Source of the DNA: Thermotoga caldifontis AZM44c09
Lineage (GTDB): Bacteria > Thermotogota > Thermotogae > Thermotogales > DSM-5069
Direction of reading: 5' to 3'
Length of the DNA: 64,000 bases
Assembly (NCBI RefSeq): GCF_000828655.1
Contig: NZ_AP014509.1
Coordinates: 620,001-684,000, forward strand
The stretch's first letter is position 1; each line of letters starts with the position of its first letter. Made by a program: the position numbers and the translations under genes. Positions 61,582 to 64,000 of this stretch are shown in pieces. The notes under the pieces are model-generated. The model did not search any database, was not told where the DNA came from, and saw only the letters and a program-made list of their open reading frames with translations.

Positions 61582-62471
61582 AGATCGCAGTCCTGATGGG
61601 TGGTGTATCCAGAGAGCGAGAGATCTCTCTGAGGAGCGGTGAGAACGTTGTTAAAGCCCTGAGAAAGCTCGGTCATGAGGTGACTCCGATAGACGTTGGA
61701 GAGAACTTTCTTCAAGTGCTACCCACGCTGAAAGGGTTCGATCTGGTCTTCATAGCGCTCCATGGTAAGTTCGGTGAAGACGGCACAGTTCAGGCTCTCC
61801 TCGACTGGCTTGGGGTGCCTTACACCGGCTCGGGGGTGCTGGCGAGCGCTCTGTGCTTCGACAAGTTGATGACCTACAGGGTCGTGGAAAAGTTCGTTCC
61901 GGTTCCGGATTACGTCGTCGTCGACAGGCCCACGAGGGAATCTCCCTTCGGTTTTCCTTGCGTGGTGAAGCCCCGCAAGGAGGGTTCGAGTATAGGCGTG
62001 CACATATGCGACGGTCCAGAGGAACTCGAAGAGAGTTTGAAAACGGAACTGGAGCTCTATGGTGAGATGATCCTGCAACGATACATAAATGGTAGAGAGC
62101 TCACGGTATCTGTGATAGAAATGGATGGTGAACTGAGAATACTTCCGATACTCGAGTTGAGGCCGAAGCGCAGGTTCTACGACTACATAGCCAAGTACAC
62201 GCCGAACATGACAGAGTTCATCCTTCCCGCCCCACTGACGGAGGAGGAGTACAGAGCGGTCTGTGATTCCTGTTTGAAGGCCTTCAGGGCGTGTGAGTGC
62301 AGAGGTTTTGCAAGGATAGACGGAATCCTGAAGGACGGCACGTTCTACTTTCTGGAGATCAACACGATACCCGGTATGACGGATCTGAGTGACATGCCAG
62401 CGTCTGCACGTGCGGCGGGAATGAGTTTTGAAGACCTGATCGACGTGATAGTGAAGACGGTGAAGAGATGA
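61578..62471 (+). CDS. ddl: D-alanine--D-alanine ligase
   Basis: 297 residues from TTG 61578, with GGGAGGGAG upstream. IAVLMGGVSREREISLRSG start, HGKFGEDGTVQALLD (about 67-81), PYTGSGVLASAL, the ATP-grasp lid KPRKEGSSIGVH and the metal loop FYFLEINTIPGMTDLS define Ddl. It makes D-Ala-D-Ala for peptidoglycan. The topA stop and the following clamp-like start both overlap it by four bases. Confidence 0.97.
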   Translation: MKIAVLMGGVSREREISLRSGENVVKALRKLGHEVTPIDVGENFLQVLPTLKGFDLVFIALHGKFGEDGTVQALLDWLGVPYTGSGVLASALCFDKLMTYRVVEKFVPVPDYVVVDRPTRESPFGFPCVVKPRKEGSSIGVHICDGPEELEESLKTELELYGEMILQRYINGRELTVSVIEMDGELRILPILELRPKRRFYDYIAKYTPNMTEFILPAPLTEEEYRAVCDSCLKAFRACECRGFARIDGILKDGTFYFLEINTIPGMTDLSDMPASARAAGMSFEDLIDVIVKTVKR

Positions 62472-63493
62472 GAGCGACTGTGGAACTACCACTGCTCTCT
62501 TTCTGGCTGAGGTTCTGCGATAAACTGATTGGATCGTCCGAATACAGTTTCGGAAACGTCTATTTTTCTTACCAGGAAGGCCTCGTCGTACGCGCAACCG
62601 ATGGCTGTCTGCACGGTTGGATGAGGGTGGGAAGCTGTGAACCGTTCGAAGGTGAAATCGCCATACCGCTGAGGCTGTTGAAGGGTTTCCTGGTCGGTGA
62701 GAGTGGTGAATTTCTAAACTTGGTACTGACGGAAGATGAAATCGTGCTCAGTTCCGCAAGCGAAGCTCTGAGGATCAGGCTCGCGGCGAGGAGGGATAAA
62801 CAGGTCCCGGTTGAGCACGAAACCGTGGCCCGGTCAAACGTGGCCAGCTTCAACCGCGCGCTGGACTTCGTGACGTCACCGCTCGAAGAAGGAGATTTCG
62901 CCCTTTTCGGTACGTTTCAGAAAGAGTTGTTGCTCTTTGCCTCCACACGCACACTACTCTGTCTCACTCAGTTAAAGGGAGAGACCGTCAAAGAATTCGT
63001 TTTTTCTTTTCCTTACATGAGCGCGAGGCACATCGTGAAGGCTCTCGAAATTTACGGCAAAGACACCCAGCTGAACTTCGGTTTGGGTGAGGCACTTTTG
63101 CTGAGAACGGGCGATTTCACGCTGCAGCTGTGTGGAGAACAGGCTTCTTTCGATCTTAGGATAGGAAACTTTCTTGTGAGAAGGGAAAGCTATGTGCTTC
63201 CGAAAAACTTTCAAAGGTTCGTTTCCAAGGCGGCATGGCTCATGCCGAGGGAGAGTGTCCTCACGGTTGAGTGCGTTAAGAACACCCTGAGGTTTTTCGG
63301 GGGCTACGGCACGGTGGCGTACAGGGCGATTCTGCCGTTCGAATGTCCTTTGAGGTTCGAGGTCGAATTCTCCCCACACAAGTTGAGGTCTGCGCTCGCA
63401 CGGATGGGCAGCAAACTCTTTCTGAGCGCTGGAGATGGGTTCGTCAAGATAGAGGACAGTTCATCCAGAACGGTGGTGTTGAAGAAGCGATGA
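62468..63493 (+). CDS. Divergent DNA polymerase III beta-clamp-like (DnaN-fold) protein
   Basis: 341 residues. The N-terminal third follows the DnaN domain 1 pattern: GLVVRATDGCLHGWMRV where clamps have the aTDl segment, then FEGEIAIPLRLLKGFL (about 58-73) and EIVLSSASEALRIRLAA. A second domain (about 119-226) includes VFSFPYMSARHIVKALEIYG, and the third ends with LFLSAGDGFVKIEDSSSRTV, matching the clamp C-terminal strand pair. It is shorter than DnaN (about 366) and lacks the usual C-terminal MPxRL-type motif. I infer a clamp paralogue or clamp-derived protein. ATG overlaps the ddl stop. Confidence 0.6.
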   Translation: MRATVELPLLSFWLRFCDKLIGSSEYSFGNVYFSYQEGLVVRATDGCLHGWMRVGSCEPFEGEIAIPLRLLKGFLVGESGEFLNLVLTEDEIVLSSASEALRIRLAARRDKQVPVEHETVARSNVASFNRALDFVTSPLEEGDFALFGTFQKELLLFASTRTLLCLTQLKGETVKEFVFSFPYMSARHIVKALEIYGKDTQLNFGLGEALLLRTGDFTLQLCGEQASFDLRIGNFLVRRESYVLPKNFQRFVSKAAWLMPRESVLTVECVKNTLRFFGGYGTVAYRAILPFECPLRFEVEFSPHKLRSALARMGSKLFLSAGDGFVKIEDSSSRTVVLKKR

Positions 63494-64000
63494 GCGATGG
63501 TGTGTGGAAACGCACGTTGAAAGTTTTTTGGGTTTTCCTGAAGGTCTCCTCGCTGACGCTCGGCGGAGGTTACGCGATGGTTCCCGTGATACAGTGGGAA
63601 GTTGAAAGGCTGGGCTGGATGAAAAAAGAAGAATTCCTCGTCCTGTTGTCTGCCGCACAGAGCATGCCGGGACCGATCGCGTTCAACACCGCCGTCCTTG
63701 CAGGCAAGAGGGTGGCAGGTGTACTCGGGGCCATCCTGGCTGGCGTTGCGATCGCACTGCCTCCGTTCTTCGCGATCGTGGCCGTTGCCAGCGCACTCAA
63801 GCCTTTTTTGAACAACACGTACGTCAGAGCTTTTTTGCTCGGTGTCTACGCGGCAGTTGTGGGTCTGGTCTTCAACGTACTTCTCGGTCTGCTCAAAAGA
63901 CAGAGATGGGGAGTTCTGAAAGTTGTGGTAGTTACTCTTGGAGTGGTGCTGCTCATGGTCAGTAAAAACTTGCTGTACGCGGTCTTCGTCGTGAGCATCG
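63490..64000 (+). CDS. Chromate-transporter (ChrA/CHR)-family protein, 5' part
   Basis: 170 residues are visible before the right edge. KVFWVFLKVSSLTLGGGYAM (about 11-30), the conserved QSMPGPIAFNTA (about 71-82) and several hydrophobic helices identify a CHR-family half or full transporter; despite the name, many family members probably move other anions. The ATG overlaps the stop of the clamp-like gene (ATGA). Whether a second CHR half follows cannot be seen. Confidence 0.9.
   Translation, partial: MSDGVWKRTLKVFWVFLKVSSLTLGGGYAMVPVIQWEVERLGWMKKEEFLVLLSAAQSMPGPIAFNTAVLAGKRVAGVLGAILAGVAIALPPFFAIVAVASALKPFLNNTYVRAFLLGVYAAVVGLVFNVLLGLLKRQRWGVLKVVVVTLGVVLLMVSKNLLYAVFVVSI

Overview
The window reads as chromosomal DNA of a Thermotogota bacterium, most likely a GC-rich Pseudothermotoga or close relative. 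Evidence: a protein disulfide oxidoreductase with a linked thioredoxin reductase, a Thermotoga-like RNase Z, a tmRNA tag (ANYEMALAA), a large Alu-type SRP RNA, frequent GTG and TTG starts, and tightly overlapping genes. Species assignment is not possible by eye. Most of the window is dense chromosomal backbone at about 53-58% GC in hand-counted 60-base lines. The stretch from about 2.3 to 13.1 kb is visibly more AT-rich (40-47% in three counted lines).

Layout. 0-2.2 kb: end of a flagellin/FlgL-type gene, an M24-like protein and an SDH-type membrane serine protease. 2.3-11.5 kb: a regulated catabolic operon of DeoR regulator, sugar-type binding protein, two-domain ATPase, two permeases, M29-type metallopeptidase, FGGY kinase and BtpA/SgcQ protein, with an array of TGATCA sites and a consensus promoter in front. 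11.5-13.1 kb: decayed DNA with a methyltransferase pseudogene. 13.3-18.7 kb: a complete Dpp/Opp-type ABC operon. 18.7-19.0 kb: SRP RNA. 19-25.6 kb: membrane protein, FAD oxidoreductase, a large unrecognised secreted protein and a Ca-type P-ATPase. 25.7-28.7 kb: flgA-flgH-flgI-flgJ-like genes plus adenosine-specific kinase. 28.9-31.4 kb: small ORF, MFS transporter, PIG-L deacetylase and tmRNA.

31.4-37.4 kb (minus): two TolC-like proteins, MacA-like adaptor, MacB-like ATPase and permease, methyltransferase. 37.5-40.7 kb (minus): a DUF2089 / small membrane protein / DUF4097 / DUF2207 envelope operon. 40.8-43.8 kb: pyrH, eno and a CDF cation exporter. 43.8-46.4 kb (minus): ZnuA-like protein behind tRNA-Ala, thioredoxin reductase and PDO. 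46.5-49.7 kb (minus): membrane protein, SPFH and NfeD proteins, RNase Z, ribosomal protein L9. 49.8-54.3 kb: DUF4911, YqeG, YqeH, PduL, a ubiquitin-fold protein, an M20 amidohydrolase and a YdcF-like protein. 54.3-56.8 kb (minus): nrdG/nrdD under a promoter with two NrdR-like boxes. 57-64 kb: YhaM-like nuclease, phosphohexomutase, topA, ddl, a divergent DNA sliding-clamp-like protein and the start of a chromate-transporter-type gene.

The strongest candidates for something undescribed are the 2.3-11.5 kb operon of unknown substrate, the clamp-like protein at 62.5-63.5 kb, and the apparent CUG start of RNase Z overlapping the rplI stop codon. The orphan ZnuA-like gene behind a tRNA terminator, the tandem TolC genes and the 540-residue secreted protein are also worth attention.
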